Below are positions 21,774 to 33,743 of a DNA stretch of 64,000 nt, piece by piece (position 1 is the stretch's first letter; each line of letters starts with the position of its first letter). The DNA comes from Oncomelania hupensis. Taxonomy: Eukaryota; Mollusca; Gastropoda; Littorinimorpha; Pomatiopsidae. The position numbers were made by a program, and so were the translations under genes. Under the pieces are notes generated by a model. That model worked only from the letters and a program-made list of their open reading frames with translations. It ran no database searches and was not told the DNA's origin. Location: NCBI GenBank assembly GCA_036898135.1, contig CM072514.1, forward strand, positions 86,607,581 to 86,671,580, given 5' to 3'.

Positions 21774-24700
21774 TTACAAATCAAGTCTTTTAGGCTTTTT
21801 GACTACTCTGCCACTTCTGGTCACATAATTGGTGTTCTGAGTGGATGTACCAGATTCATCTGCAAGTGACTGTTTTTCTGGCGGATCTTGTTCACAATTC
21901 ACTGATCTTGGGAGGATGTTGCCATCTGATCCGGGAACCGGAGCTCTGGTTCTTGGTCTCTCGTTGTTCTGGATTAGCTGTCGGCGGTTTCTGCGCTGCC
22001 GGTCCCCGTTGATGTTGACTTCATTCTTCTTCTTCTTCTTCTTCTTCTTCTTCTTCTTCTTCTTCTTCTTCTTCTTCTTCTTCTTCTTCTTCTTCTTTTT
22101 CTTCTTTCTTTCTTTCTTTCTGTTGCCTAGGGCTCTTATGATTATCCCTTCTCTTCGGCCTGGATTGACAATGACTGGCTGTCCAGGATGGAGTTCTACT
22201 GCAGGTCTGGCACGATGAGCTCGATCAAAGACTATCTTCTGCTTGGCTTTGATTATATTGTCTTTCTTAATAAAGTTTTCCCTCTCAGCTCTGGAAATGT
22301 AATGGGTTTTCAGTGCCGGAAGAGTAGTCCGCAATTTACGACCCATGAGCAGTTCAGCAGGACTCGAGCCATTCTGCAGCGGTGTTGACCTGTATGTGAG
22401 CAAGGCAAGGTAGGGATCTTCTGCTTTCTTCAACAGCGCTTTGACCGTTTGCACTCATCTCTCTGCTTCCCCGTTTGCCTGTGGGTAGTAAGGGCTGCTA
22501 GTTTGGTGTGTAAACCCATACTTCTCCGCAAAGGCTTTGAACTGCCGACTGGAAAACTGGGGACCATTATCAGATACGGCGACCTCAGGGATGCCGTGAC
22601 GTCCAAAAATGCCTTTGAGGTGGTCAATGACGGTAGAAGCGGAAGTGGTGGTAAGATAGGCTAGCTCAATGTACCTGGAATAGTAGTCGATGACGATCAG
22701 GTACTGCTGTTTGTTCAGTTCGAATAAATCCATGGCCACTTTCTGCCATGGATAGTCTGGTGTTTCTGTCGGGACCAGTGGTTCAGGTGGCACTTTTCTT
22801 TCTCTCACACAGGTAGGACACTTCTCCACCATTGCTTCTATCTGTGTAGACATACCTGGCCACCAGACACTTTCTCTTGCTCGCGCCCTACACTTCACAA
22901 TGCCCTGATGTCCATTGTGAATGTTCTGTAGGATGTCGGCCCTCAGCCTCTCTGGAACGATCAGTCTCGGCCCATAGAGAAGTAGATCGTTGTCCAGCGT
23001 GATATCGAAGCGCGCAGACCAGTATGGTTTGAGTCTGAAATCTTTGGGGCAGGTTTCTGGCCATTCGGTTTTGCAGTACATAGCGATCTGTTGACAGACC
23101 TGGTCTTCCTTTTGGTGCTTCTTTATCAGTTCAAGTCTCGGCTCTCGGGCTTGGACATTGGCGATGACCTGATGTACCATGAGGTTGACGTTTTCTTCGA
23201 ACATGTGGTCGTCTTCAGTGGCTGTACTGCAGGGTGCTCGAGACAATGCATCGGCTGTGATAAGGTTTTTGCCACGGATTTACTCAATGTCAAACTGATA
23301 GCGCATTAGCCTCATTCTGAACCTTTGGATGCGAGGCGACAGTTCATCTATGCTCTTTGTCTTGAGAAGAGCGAGTAGTGGTTTGTGATCTGTTTCTATA
23401 GTCAGATCTTTCAGACCTGTGATGTACTCTGAAAACGTCTCACATGCCCATGTGACTCCCAGTGCTTCTTTCTTTACCTGAGCGTAGCGCTGCTCGGTCG
23501 GAGTCAGTGATCTTGATGTATAGAACACTGGTTTGAAGTTTCCATCATCCTGTCTTTGTAACAGGACTGCTCCTAGCCCGTACGATGATGCGTCAGCGGA
23601 CAGACGGGTTTTTCTGTTTGGGCTATAATGAGCCAAGACTGGGGCAGACGATAGCTTATTTTTAATGTATTTGAACGCCTCTTCATGTGGACTGCTCCAC
23701 ATCCAGTCGTTTTCTTTTTTCAGGAGATCGCGGAGGGGCTTGATCTTATCTGCCAAGCTCGCTCCAGCAAATTTGGCAACATGATTTACCATGCCTAACA
23801 GGCGTCTCAACTCCGTAACGTTTGTCGGTCTTGGGTAGTTGGTGATAGCTGTTACCTTCGCAGGGTCAATAGCAATGCCTTTAGGTGATATGATGTGCCC
23901 CAGAAATTTGATAGAGGTCTTCCTGAACTCGCACTTCTCGGCATTGAGTGTGAGGCCAGCGTCTTTGAGCTTGGTCAGCACTGCCTGAAGTGTTTTCTCG
24001 TGTTCTTCTTTGGTTTTGCCAAAAATCAGGATGTCATCCATGTCGCAGATAACCCCTTGCTGATCTCCAAGTAACTGCGTCATGGTGCGTTGAAATATTT
24101 CTGGTCCTGAGCTGATACCAAAAGGTAAGCGAGTGTAGCAATACCTTCCGAAGGGAGAAATGAATGTGGTGAGTTCTTGTGACTCTTTTGCAAGTGGAAT
24201 TTGATGAAATCCACTGTTGCAGTCTAGCTTTGAGAACTGAACGGCGCCATCCAGCTGAGCCAAGAGTTGATCGGTTGACGGAAGTGGAAAATGTTCCCTC
24301 TTGACTGCGTCATTTAACTTTGTATAGTCCACGCACAGTCTGATCTTTTCGTTTGCCTTTGGTACGACCACGATTGGCGCACACCACTCGGAGGGCTGTG
24401 TTACTGGTCGGATCACGCCAAGCTTTTCTAGTTTATCAAGTTCTTTCTTCACTTTGCTCTTCAACGGCAAAGCAAGTCGACGTGGTGTGGATACTGCATA
24501 TGGCTTGCTATTGCTCTTGATGCGGATTGTGTACTCTGAGTACTGTAATCGTCCAAGGCCACTGAACAAGGTAGTCAACTGGGGATCGTTAACTTCGCTT
24601 ACATTTTCTATCAGCTTTAGGTCGGCAATGGCGGGTCGGCCTAACAGCGGCTCCTCCAAGTTTTCAACAATGAAGATGTCTTGGATTGACGATCTTCCAT

Positions 24701-25865
24701 TGTAGGCAATCTTAGCAGTGAATTTGCCAACAACTTTGATTTCCGAACGTCCAGGCCCGAACAGTCTCTTAGATGTTTTCTGTAGTGGACGCTTTGACTT
24801 TGGAACCATCTTATTGGGCATGACTGTTACATCCGCACCAGTGTCTATCTTGAAGGTGCATGGCTTGCCTTCTACTTGTATGGAGATTTTCCAAGGAGCG
24901 ACAGACACGCTCTCAATGCTGATAAGAATACCGACGTCATCGCTTCCATGATCGTCTTCGTAAAACTCTTCTTCGTGGAAGTTAATTTCTTCAGGTTCAT
25001 CTGTCAGTTCATTTACTGAAGACCTGCAGACAGAAGCATAGTGCCCTAATTTGTAACATTTGTTACATTCAGTGTATCTGGCTGGACAATCTTTACGTTG
25101 ATGTCGTGGAGCTCTTCCACAACGGAAACATTTGCCATCGTCATTGGGCTTGTTGTAGCGCTTTGAATTTGGCCGTCGATTGTTTTGGGGCTTCCTGTCA
25201 GCCTTACTGTTGAGATGTCGTTCATGTGCAGCCTTGCTGCCACGGTCATATTTCTTCACCTTGCTGACGTTGGCCGTGTTACGTGTTTCAGCGCTTGCTG
25301 TCATTGTTTTTGTCTGTGCTTTAGACATTTCACTGGCACGACAGATATCTACTGCTTGATGCAGTGACAGTTTCTTATGTTCAAGCAACTTCTCCCTTAC
25401 GCTGTCATCGCGGATCCCGATCACTACACGGTCACGGATCATCCTGTCAACATCATGAAAGTTGCAGGACTTGGACATCTTCCGTAGAGCGGCTACATAT
25501 GTATCAATGTTCTCACCTTCTGCTTGTTGTCTGGCATAAAACTTGTACGATTCGTATACTTCATTGGTAGTGCCGGCACAGAATTCCTTGAACTTCTCCT
25601 CTACAGTAGCGATATCATTCTTGTCTTCATCATCAGCAAAGGGTAACCCTTCGAAAATCTCTTGACCTTCTTCACCGATGCAGGCAAGAAACACCGCACA
25701 TTGGTAATCTGGAACCTCTTTGTCGAGCCTAGTGGCTTTTTTATAGTGCTGCCACTGACGTTGAAACCGTTCCCAGTTTTTCTCCAAACACTCCGTGGAA
25801 AATTCAAGTTTTGATGGTGGTGGAACATTGGCTGTAAAACGTCTAGTGGGCTGCTGCTCAACCAT
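21774..25865 (-). pseudogene. Gypsy gag-pol polyprotein with two nonsense codons
   Basis: Starts MVEQQPTRRFTANVPPP at 25865. Gag is followed by two zinc knuckles, CFRCGRAPRHQRKDC (one residue longer than canonical) and CNKCYKLGHYASVC. A protease follows (FKIDTGADVTVMP, about residue 335), then RT with CDMDDILIFG (about residue 612) and RNase H with LSADASSYGLGAVLL. Stop TAA at 23280-23282 replaces a Tyr codon after RYQFDIE. The frame then continues into integrase: an HHCC finger ending CPTCVRER, and a DDE core with SDNGPQFSS and YYPQANGEAER. A TGA where TGG is expected then precedes VQTVKALLKK. The C-terminus holds a poly-Lys run encoded by an AAG microsatellite. With only two point nonsense changes it was probably functional recently. 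Confidence 0.85.
22021..22110. repeat. (TTC)n microsatellite inside the gypsy pol frame
   Basis: An uninterrupted (CTT)n tract of about 25 units, then ttt-rich imperfect repeats. On the minus strand it is in frame as AAG and encodes a long lysine run after the integrase C-terminal region. Confidence 0.9.
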
Positions 25866-26094
25866 GTTTTTTATTATATTTGTTTTATTTGTTTATTTTT
25901 TTTAAAGACTATTTCTGAACAACGTCAGCTTATGATTGCGTCATCATACACGTTCTTGCGTAAGATATGACGTCACACGACTAGGTATCTTTTGTGGCAG
26001 TCACAGAGAAAAAATAAATAATGAAAAACACTACTATAACAAATAAAAGCAGCGTCTCAATAACACAGTTTTGATCACGCACTTCTAGACACCA

Positions 26095-26261
26095 TGTAAG
26101 ATTGGTTAGTCATATTGTGGACGTTGTTGTAGTATGTTGAATAAGAGGAAGATCCAGACAGCCTGAACACTAGACCAGTTAGGGTTGAGTTCTTAAACAG
26201 TGAAACTGTATTTTAATCTAACCAAATAGGAATAACACATTATGGGAATGTCTAAACACCA
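26095..26261 (-). repeat. 5' LTR of the gypsy element
   Basis: 167 bp, same ends as the 3' LTR. On the minus strand the LTR is followed without a gap by TGGTGTCTAGAAGTGCGT, which begins with TGG as a tRNA primer site should. I could not name the tRNA. Confidence 0.85.
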
Positions 26262-26436
26262 TTATAAACTTGCTTTGCCTTGTTGTGCTGAAGGGACATC
26301 AACGTATCCATAGCGCTTTGAAGTTTTGTCATGGTTTTATTGTTGATATAGATGTGAAATCGTTGTATGTGTGCATTATGTGTTATGTATTACTTTTACT
26401 CTTTATTACTAATTGTGTCAGTATTTATCATCATAA

Positions 26437-26439
<3 letters not shown>

Positions 26440-26507
<68 letters not shown>
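26440..26507. repeat. (AAT)n microsatellite
   Basis: About 22 units near the right end of Mutator-like copy 1. Copy 2 has only a short (ATT)n remnant at the same site (about 42090-42110). Confidence 0.85.
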
Positions 26508-26508
<1 letters not shown>

Positions 26509-27103
26509 TGCTTCAAAATGTGAATCTCGACTTGACTTACAGCTTGAAGCTGTGCAGATCGAAACAGAATTAGATCTAGAAGCAACAGCGGCTATTTTTT
26601 ATGCACGGATGTTTCACCACAGGCTCTGAAGTCTTTTCTTTTTTCTTACTCTTTGTAAACTCGTGGGCCTCATACATACGTACGTAGTATAGTATGTAAT
26701 TGAGGCCTACAGACTTTCCCAGCCTGTGGTTTCACGTAGTCCTGCCAGCATTCGTTCGTTAAACATCGGATAGCTTCGCTCGACTCGGAGAGCTTCGTTC
26801 GACTTCGGTAATTGCCTTTTTCGGCGAATGACTGGAACTAGGTTGGAAAAAACAAGTTCGCGGCCCGGACTTCTCCTAGACGGGAGGCTGGCGTGGCCCG
26901 CGTCAGTCATGCGGCTGGTCGTGTATTGCCCTAGCTCTGCTAGAAGGCTGCGGCTCATGGGTCAAACTTGAACAAAACCGTAGTAGCAGTGCGCGATTGT
27001 CTGGGTGTATATCCCCCCCCCCACCCCCTGTAGCCCTGGTGCGTTCCTTTGCTGGAGTCCGTGGTCGGTGGGGAGCAGGGGGGATGAATTAACAAATTAA
27101 TAA

Positions 27104-28556
27104 CATGGCATCAACAAAGAAAAAAGACTTCACGGTGACGACTCTGACACGGATACAGACAGTGACTTGGACGTGAGACGAAAAGCTTGTGACTCTGGAG
27201 TGGAAGGGACCTGGCCTCGTTTTTTGTTTGTGGATGGGGCGGATCCGGCTATGCCACTGAGCAAGCTGTCCCTGTTCGCCATCCATAAAGAGTTCCAGTC
27301 CGTTTGCACAACCGGTTTCAAGGATGTTAAAAAACTTAGATCTGGGGCCTACCTGGTGGAGTGCTCGATCAAAAGGGCATCGGACTGTCTTCTAAAGAGG
27401 AATTTAGCCGTCTTCGTTGATAGACAAATAAAAGTTTCTGTTCATGGACGGTTGAATTCCTCCAAGGGAGTCATCCGATGTCAGGACCTGTGTGATATGT
27501 CCGTGTTGGAAATCCGAGATGAGCTCTCCAGTCACGGCAGTGCAGAGGGTATTTGTTACCAAAGGAACCAAACGTATTCCTACTAACACACTTTTTGTGA
27601 CCTTTGCCATGGCCAAGTTGCCGGAGTCACTCAAGGTGGGATACCTTAGGGTGAAGTGACGCCCTTCACACCATTGCCTTTGCGCTGCTACTGTTGCCAA
27701 AGGTTTGGCCACGGTAGCAAGACCTGCAAAAATACAGACATTTGCCGTGAATGTGGAAAAGATAAACATGACAGTGATTGCAAAAATCCTATTTGCTGCG
27801 TAAATTGCGCGGGGCTGCATGCTTCCAGCTCCAAAGATTGCCCTCAGAGGCAGTTGGAGCTGGAAATTCAAAAGGTTCGGGCCACTGAGAGGTTCTCCTT
27901 TGTTGACGCGAGGAGAAAAGTTACGGAAAGTAGGCCGGTTGTGCGAGAGAGGTCATTTGCGTCCGTGGTGGGTTCCACACCTCTTGTGGAATCTAGCACA
28001 CACCGGGCAACGGAAATTCTCTTAAATAAAATGACGCAGATTCTGGAAACATTGTGCAAGCTGATGGACACTCTGGAAAAAATGCTTACGTTGTTTGCTC
28101 AAAAGGGGGGGTTCTCCAGCCCCACCGGACACACTAGAGAATGTGCCGACTGTCACATCCAAAACCGTCACTCTCAACACGCAGACGGCCGTGTATAAAG
28201 CCGTCACACCTGCCGCGAAGGAGGATATGTCTCAGGCCGACGCACCATCGATGGCGGGCTTCAGCGACCGGGTAGTCGCAGAGGCGGCTAAGATTTTAGT
28301 GGCTCAGCAGAGGAGCGTCAGAGGAGGAGAGGGAAAGGTTGGAAAGGGTGAAAGGGAGAAGGACGATCTAAGACCCGGTGCTGGGGAGAAGGGGAGGAAG
28401 TTGGCTGGCAGTTTGGATTCCGGGGCTTTGACAAAAAATCAAAGGCCCGGACCTCTTTCTTCCAAGCACCATCAACCTCTCGAGATGGAGAACCGTTTTG
28501 GGAAGTTGATGGACCATGAGGAGATGGATGAGGGTCCGAAAACTAAAGAGACGTAA
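27104..28556 (+). pseudogene. I-type LINE ORF1, copy 2
   Basis: Starts ATGGCATCAACAAAG at 27104. A frameshift in the first 30 codons moves the real frame to the one open from 27167 (WPRFLFVDGADPAMPLSKLS). It contains VDRQIKVSVHGRLNSSKGV, then frameshifts near 27535 and 27655. Three zinc-knuckle-like motifs follow: CYCCQRFGHGSKTC (degenerate first pair), CRECGKDKHDSDC and CVNCAGLHASSSKDC, the usual three of I-group ORF1. The tail is K/E-rich and ends with TAA at 28554-28556. It lies 48 bases upstream of ORF2. Confidence 0.82.
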
Positions 28557-31385
28557 TTGTGCTCTCAGAGATGAAAATTTTAGTATTCTTTTACTTCATT
28601 TTTTATGGCCATTTTACAATGGAATATCCGAGGGATACGGGCAAATTATGAGGAGCTATGCTGTCTGCTGACGGAGCATCAACCTGTGGTGTTAGCCATT
28701 CAGGAAACTCTCTTATCAGAGAAACAGCTTATAGATATTACTGGTTATTCATCTCTAGATTGTATATCTTCTAGAGGCGTTTCACTCTTTATTCATAGAA
28801 ACGTCCTATTTAACCCAATTTCACTTAATACAAGTTTACCAGCAGTTGCAGCCAGAGTATCTCTTTTTAAATCCCTCACAGTTTGTTCTATATATTTGAC
28901 CCCATCAATAAATGTAAATAAAAATGACCTTGAGAATTTCATCCAACAGTTACCTACCCCTTTTTTGTTGTTGGGAGATTTTAATAAACGCTCTCCCTTG
29001 TGGGGTAGCGATCGTAGCGATTCTCAAGGGAAAATAATTGAAGAAATTTTAGACTCATTGAATCTAGTAACTTTGAAAGAGGGTGCTCCAACTTTTTTCT
29101 GTTCAAGAACCGCTTCTTTGTCCCACATTGATATATCGATCTGTGATCCCTCCTTACTTTTGGATTTTAAATGGACAGTTTTAGAAGATCTTCATGGCAG
29201 CGACCATTTTCCTGTTTTATTAAAACATGATTCAGACAACCTTGAGCAAACTCATGGCAGGTGGAAACTAAAACAAGCTAACTAGAGTCTGTTTTCTAAC
29301 CTGTCTGAGGTTCAGTTACGTGCTAAGAAACGGGAATTTTCGAATGCCATAGATCCAATACAGCTCTACACTGACATAGTTATAAACAGTGCCAAGGAGT
29401 CCATCCCGCAAACTTCATCAAAACCGTATACAATTAAAAAAAACCTGGTTTGATGATGAATGTAAAAAACTTCAGCAAGCCCGTAAAAAGCTTTAAGAAT
29501 GATGTATCTGCACCCAAGCTCTGAAAATAAACAGAACCACCAACGTTTGCGAGCGCAATGCCAACAGCTCTTCAAACTTAAGAGAAGAGAATCGTGGAGA
29601 GGTTTCTGCTCCACGCTAAATTCGAAAGCGAAACTGTCGAAGGTTTGGAAAGTGGTCCGCAAACTCAAAAATAAAAGTAACAAACAGGTGAGCCCATGCC
29701 TTACTGTGCAGGAGGACGTAATCGGAGATTTAAAAAAACAACAACTAGTAGCTGATCTTTTGGCTCCTTCTTTTGCTGCAAATTCTTCCTCTAAAAACTA
29801 CTCTGTCTTTTCAAACTATTAAAACACGTAAAGAAAAACAACGGTTAAATTTACCTCTGATAATTCTGAAGACTACAACATTTCGTTCTCATTTGTCGAG
29901 CTTGATGAGGCAATTAACAAAAGTGCAGATTCACCAGTTGGACCGGATGATGTGCATTATGAATTTCTACGAAATTTAACAAAGTACTCACGGTCTCAAC
30001 TGCTGGACATCTTCAATCAGATTTGGATCACTGGCACCTTTCCTCCCTCTTGGAGAAAGGCCATTATTGTACCCATTCCTAAACCTGGCAAAGACCATAC
30101 TTATCCAACAAACTACAGACCAATAGCCTTAACGTCCTGCTTATGGAAGACGCTGGAAAGAATGGTTTATTCCCGTTTACTGTGGTATCTGGAAACAAAT
30201 AATATATTATCCAACACCCAGTGTGGCTTTCGAAGTGGTCGAAGTACTGTTGATCACCTGGTGCGACTGGAAACTTTTATCCGTAACGCGTTCATCCAGG
30301 GTGAACATGTTGCCATCATGTTTGATTTGGAAAAAGCCTATGATACCACATGGAAATATGGCATTCTTTAAGATTTACAAGAAATGGGTTTGAAGGGACA
30401 TTTACCCCTGTTAATATCCAATTTTTTTACGGACAAACTTTTTCTTTTCAGGTTAAGGTTGGGGGATCTTTATGAGATACGAGGGAATAGGAGATGGGAG
30501 TGCCTCAGGGTAGCATCTTGTCTCCCTTGCTGTTTAGTATTAAAATAAATAAAATTGTTCGTTCTGTTAAACGAGGAATTTACAATTCTTTGTTTGTTGA
30601 CGATTTTGCATTAGTAGCCAAAGGTAAAACCTTGGCATCTGCAGAACGTCAGCTAAAGTTGTGTGTCAATGCCGTTCAAGACTGGGTTTTACAAAATGGT
30701 TTCAAATTTTCTGGAGCAAAAACTGAATGCATTCACTTTTCCAAGCACCGGGGAATTATTCAAGATCCTAATATTACCCTCAATAAAACTCCAATAAAGA
30801 CGGTCCAACAAGTCAAATTTGTGGGTGTTATTTTTGATCAAAGGCTATCCTTCCTTCCTCATCTGAAAGATTTGAAAACTAAATGTCAACAGGCCTGCAA
30901 CTTGCTCAAGGTTATTAATGGTACCGACTGGGGAGCTGACAAGAAAACTTTATAGCTGTTATATCGTTCTTTAATTAGATCCAAGTTAGATTATGGTTAC
31001 ATTGTTTATGGTTCTGCTAGCAAATCTTATCTTAAAATGTTAGATCCAGCTGCTCATCAGGCATTACGCATTGCTTTGGGTGCTTTTCGCACCTCCCATT
31101 GGGAACGCCTTTACGTGGAAGCTAACGAACCCCCGCTGGAGCTGAGACGTACAAAATTGTCACTCAATTGCTATTTAAAATTAAAAACTGATCCCATGAA
31201 CTCCGCTTATGACTGTGTTCTCATCCCAGATTTTGTTCAGAAATTTGAAGCCAAACCTAACACAATTCCTCCGTTTGGCATTAGAATGCAGGCTCATTTG
31301 GAGAAAGCAGGCATCAATGTTGCTTCCATCAACGATGATGAGCTTCGGACTGAAGTTCCTCCATGGAAATTATGTATCCCAAACA

Positions 31386-31490
31386 TTAAGATAAGATAAG
31401 ATAAGGTAAGATAAGATAAGATAAGATAAGATAAGATAAGATAAGATAAGATAAGATAAGATAAGATAAGATAAGATAAGATAAGATAAG
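31386..31490. repeat. (ATAAG)n pentanucleotide repeat
   Basis: About 20 near-perfect units with one GTAAG variant near the start. It forms the 3' tail of the minus-strand LINE fragment. Confidence 0.9.
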
Positions 31491-31826
31491 AATATTTATT
31501 AACCAAGTAAAAACGTTACAAGGATTTTGGTGTGGCATGGCGACAATGAAATACATCGTTTCTTGCAGTCACACATGCATTCATCGTGTCATACACTTCA
31601 TTGGCATACAACATAATATACAGCACTAAAGGATAGGTAAACACAGTGTTAAACATACATCACTCATCAGTCATATAAAGTTATGGAGTCAAACACACAC
31701 TGCAAGTAAAACAAAATACAGCATTAAAACAATTTAACAGCATTAAATAAAATGAGAATTATTAAGAATGTTAGGCTTCACATCCAGATCTACACACACC
31801 ACAACACAACACACCACACACACACC

Positions 31827-31858
<32 letters not shown>

Positions 31859-32562
31859 GCATAGCATACTCCTATTTCACAAAGGTACAAATCAAGCAAT
31901 GGTAATGAGTTTTCAGTTTATACAGATCATTCTATGTTTGGTGATGTACTGAGGACAGCGTCTGGGAAGAAACTGTTTCTGAATCGAGAAGTTCTGGCTC
32001 TTAAAGCACGGAACCGACGGCCAGAGGGCAGAAGCTCGAAGAGACTGTTGGCTGGGTGTGATGGATCGCAGACTGTCTTTTCCGTTTTCCGTTTCATTCG
32101 CGTTGTGAAAATGGAGGCGACAGCTGGAAAGTCGCAGCCAGCTATTTTGGAGGCAGTCTTAACAATGTGCTCGAGCTGTTTCTTTTCTATCGCGGTTGTG
32201 CTGCCGTACCAGACAGTGATAGAGAAGCACAAAATGCTCTATATCACCGCGCGATAGAACTGTGCCATAATTTTACTAGACATACCGAACTTTCGCAGCT
32301 GTCTCAGAAAGTGGAGACGCTGTTGGCACTTTTTTTTACAATAGACGTGGTGTTATTATTCCAAGTCAGGTCGCTCGAGATGATGGAACCGAGAAATTTG
32401 AACGAGTCGACCTGCTCAACGGTTTCCCCATTGATGACAAGGGGCAATACCGGGACCTTTATTTGGCGAAAGTCGATCACGACCTCTTTTGTCTTCGAGA
32501 CGTTTAGTTCCAGGTCGTTGTCCGAGCACCAGCCAACCATTCTCCGAACCTCTTCCCGATAC
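31386..32562 (-). mobile_element. CR1/L2/Rex1-like LINE 3' fragment with (TCTTA)n tail
   Basis: Minus-strand C-terminal RT segment: WCSDNDLELNVSKTKEVVID and VDSFKFLGSIISSDLTW (about 32540-32320), then VWYGSTTAIEKKQLEHIVK and ELLPSGRRFRALRAR (about 32215-31935). These are typical of the Rex1/L2-like group. The 3' UTR includes a (CA)n tract near 31800-31855. The tail, seen on the plus strand as (ATAAG)n at 31386-31490, has about 20 units. It replaced 4-6 bases of the target and I see no TSD. Confidence 0.75.
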
Positions 32563-33743
32563 GCAATTGTCCGCTTTCCTAAAAAACAATACATCTGAAA
32601 CCGTATATAACCAACTTTATTTAGAACAGTGTGCCTTATACCCAGGATATGAAAAACTTTTTACAGACGGGTCAAGGAAAGGAGATTCAGTTGCTGCTGC
32701 GTCGGTCTCTGGGAGACACTTAGACCAGCCTTTGCAACAGCGTTTGCCTGATTTTTGTTCCGTTTATACCGCTGAGCTCAAGGCAAATCAGCTCGCTCTA
32801 AAACAGGTTTATCAATCCAAAAGAACCTCGTTTTTAATCATGTCTGATTCATTGTCAGCACTCCAGGCTCTTTCCACGAGAAAGACATCATACCCTTTTC
32901 TGGCAGAGATCCATGACTTCCATACACAACTTGTTTCTGATGGTAAAAACATAGTTTTTATGTGGGTCCCTGGTCACATGGGCATCCGTGGCAATATTGC
33001 AGTGGACAAAGTTGCTAAAGATGCTCTGCACCTCGATTCAACTCCGGAGATTTTCCAGTTTGTTCCCTACTCTGACGTACGTTGTATGACTGGATCTTAT
33101 TGTAAACCACTGTGGCAGACTGACTGGTCTAACCATATCAACAACAAATTATTTCAAATTCTTCCCGATTTGTCAGCTTCTTTGCTTAACTTTGCATCCA
33201 CACTTAAAGAAGAAACAGTTTTGTCTCGCCTTCATATTGGGCATACTTATGTCACCCACAGTTTCCTGGTAAAAGGAGAAGAACCATTATGGTGCTTTGC
33301 ATGTGATCAATCCTTTTTCGTTCGCCATTTCATGTCTGAATGTGCTGATCTGATTGAGGAAAGAGAAACATATTTTGGTTCAATACCTTTCAAAGAGATT
33401 TTTAAATTATGTAATGGTCAACACCTGTTTCAATTTTTACATGATGTTGGTTTGTTTTATCGCATATAAATCATATCGACATGTTTTGTTTAGTTTAGAT
33501 TTTATTGATAGGACTGAATTAAGTGATTTGATTGAAGAAAGAGAACATATTTTTAATACATCAGTTTTAAAGAAGACTTTTAAAGAGGTGTCATGTGAAA
33601 GTTTGTTTGAGTATTTAAGAGTAACAGGCTTGTTTTTTTAAGATTTGAAACATTTTATCATATTTTAAGATAACGTCTCTCTGGTCCTGATTTGGCTCGG
33701 AAGAGTCCGCTGGACCTAAAGCAATAATCATGTAATGTAATGT

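Larger units (their letters stand above)
21496..26261 (-). mobile_element. Ty3/gypsy LTR retrotransposon, nearly intact
   Basis: A 4766-bp element within Mutator-like copy 1. It has two 166-167-bp LTRs that differ at about five positions and one indel, roughly 3 percent. On the minus strand the LTR runs TGGTGTTTAGAC ... AATCTTACA. A primer-binding site abuts the 5' LTR and a purine tract aagaaaaggggatg precedes the 3' LTR. It has a single gag-pol frame with two nonsense codons. The empty site is visible in Mutator-like copy 2 near 42285-42290, but no clear 4-5-bp TSD can be read. Confidence 0.88.
20242..26861 (-). mobile_element. Mutator-like element copy 1 (non-autonomous)
   Basis: Flanked by a perfect 9-bp TSD ggcccggac (20233-20241 and 26862-26870). 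Terminal inverted repeats of about 100 bp begin GCAAACTT / GCGAACTTG and contain CCAACCTAGTTCCAGTCATT. One end holds two tandem copies of a 20-bp GTCGARCGAAGCTMTCCGA-type unit, the other end one. A 9-bp TSD with long repeats fits the Mutator (MULE) superfamily. No MULE transposase is seen. The native interior, shared with copy 2 at 41749-44671, holds (AGT)n and (ATT)n tracts and a LINE-type 3' hairpin. A gypsy element sits inside. The strand is given relative to copy 2. Confidence 0.75.
28605..33469 (+). pseudogene. I-type LINE ORF2, copy 2
   Basis: Starts MAILQWNIRGIRANYEELCC at 28605. The APE endonuclease is intact to about 29280 (LLGDFNKRSPLWGSD, HIDISICDPS, GSDHFPVLLKH), then a stop (TAG near 29283) and frameshifts. 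RT spans about 29950-30900 (GFRSGRSTVDHLVRLETF, GVPQGSILSPLLF, FVDDFALVAKG). A TAG interrupts at about 30953. A CR1/Rex1-like insertion (about 31386-32562) separates RT from RNase H (LFTDGSRKG, TAELKANQLALKQ, MSDSLSALQ, GHMGIRGNIAVD; about 32660-33010). The C-terminal WCFACDQSFFVRHFMSEC lies near 33292-33345. It ends at 33469. Defects differ from copy 1, so the two inserted independently. Confidence 0.85.
19866..33743 (+). mobile_element. I/Nimb-like LINE copy 2, full length but interrupted
   Basis: Inserted in RTE copy B with an 11-bp TSD agtcgcttgtc (19855-19865 and 33744-33754). It starts gcccccacgggctcggctcc and ends with the 3' hairpin and a (TGTAA)n tail. Two insertions break it: a Mutator-like element in the 5' UTR (20242-26861) and a CR1/Rex1-like fragment in ORF2 (about 31386-32562). 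Without them it is about 6.1 kb. Its 5' UTR keeps about 26 bases (after ggc, to the next ggct) that copy 1 lacks. Confidence 0.88.

Noticed and set aside
23280..25865. Separate host protein of 861 residues
   Set aside because: It is the gag-protease-RT-RNase H part of a gypsy element between LTRs, ended by a nonsense codon.
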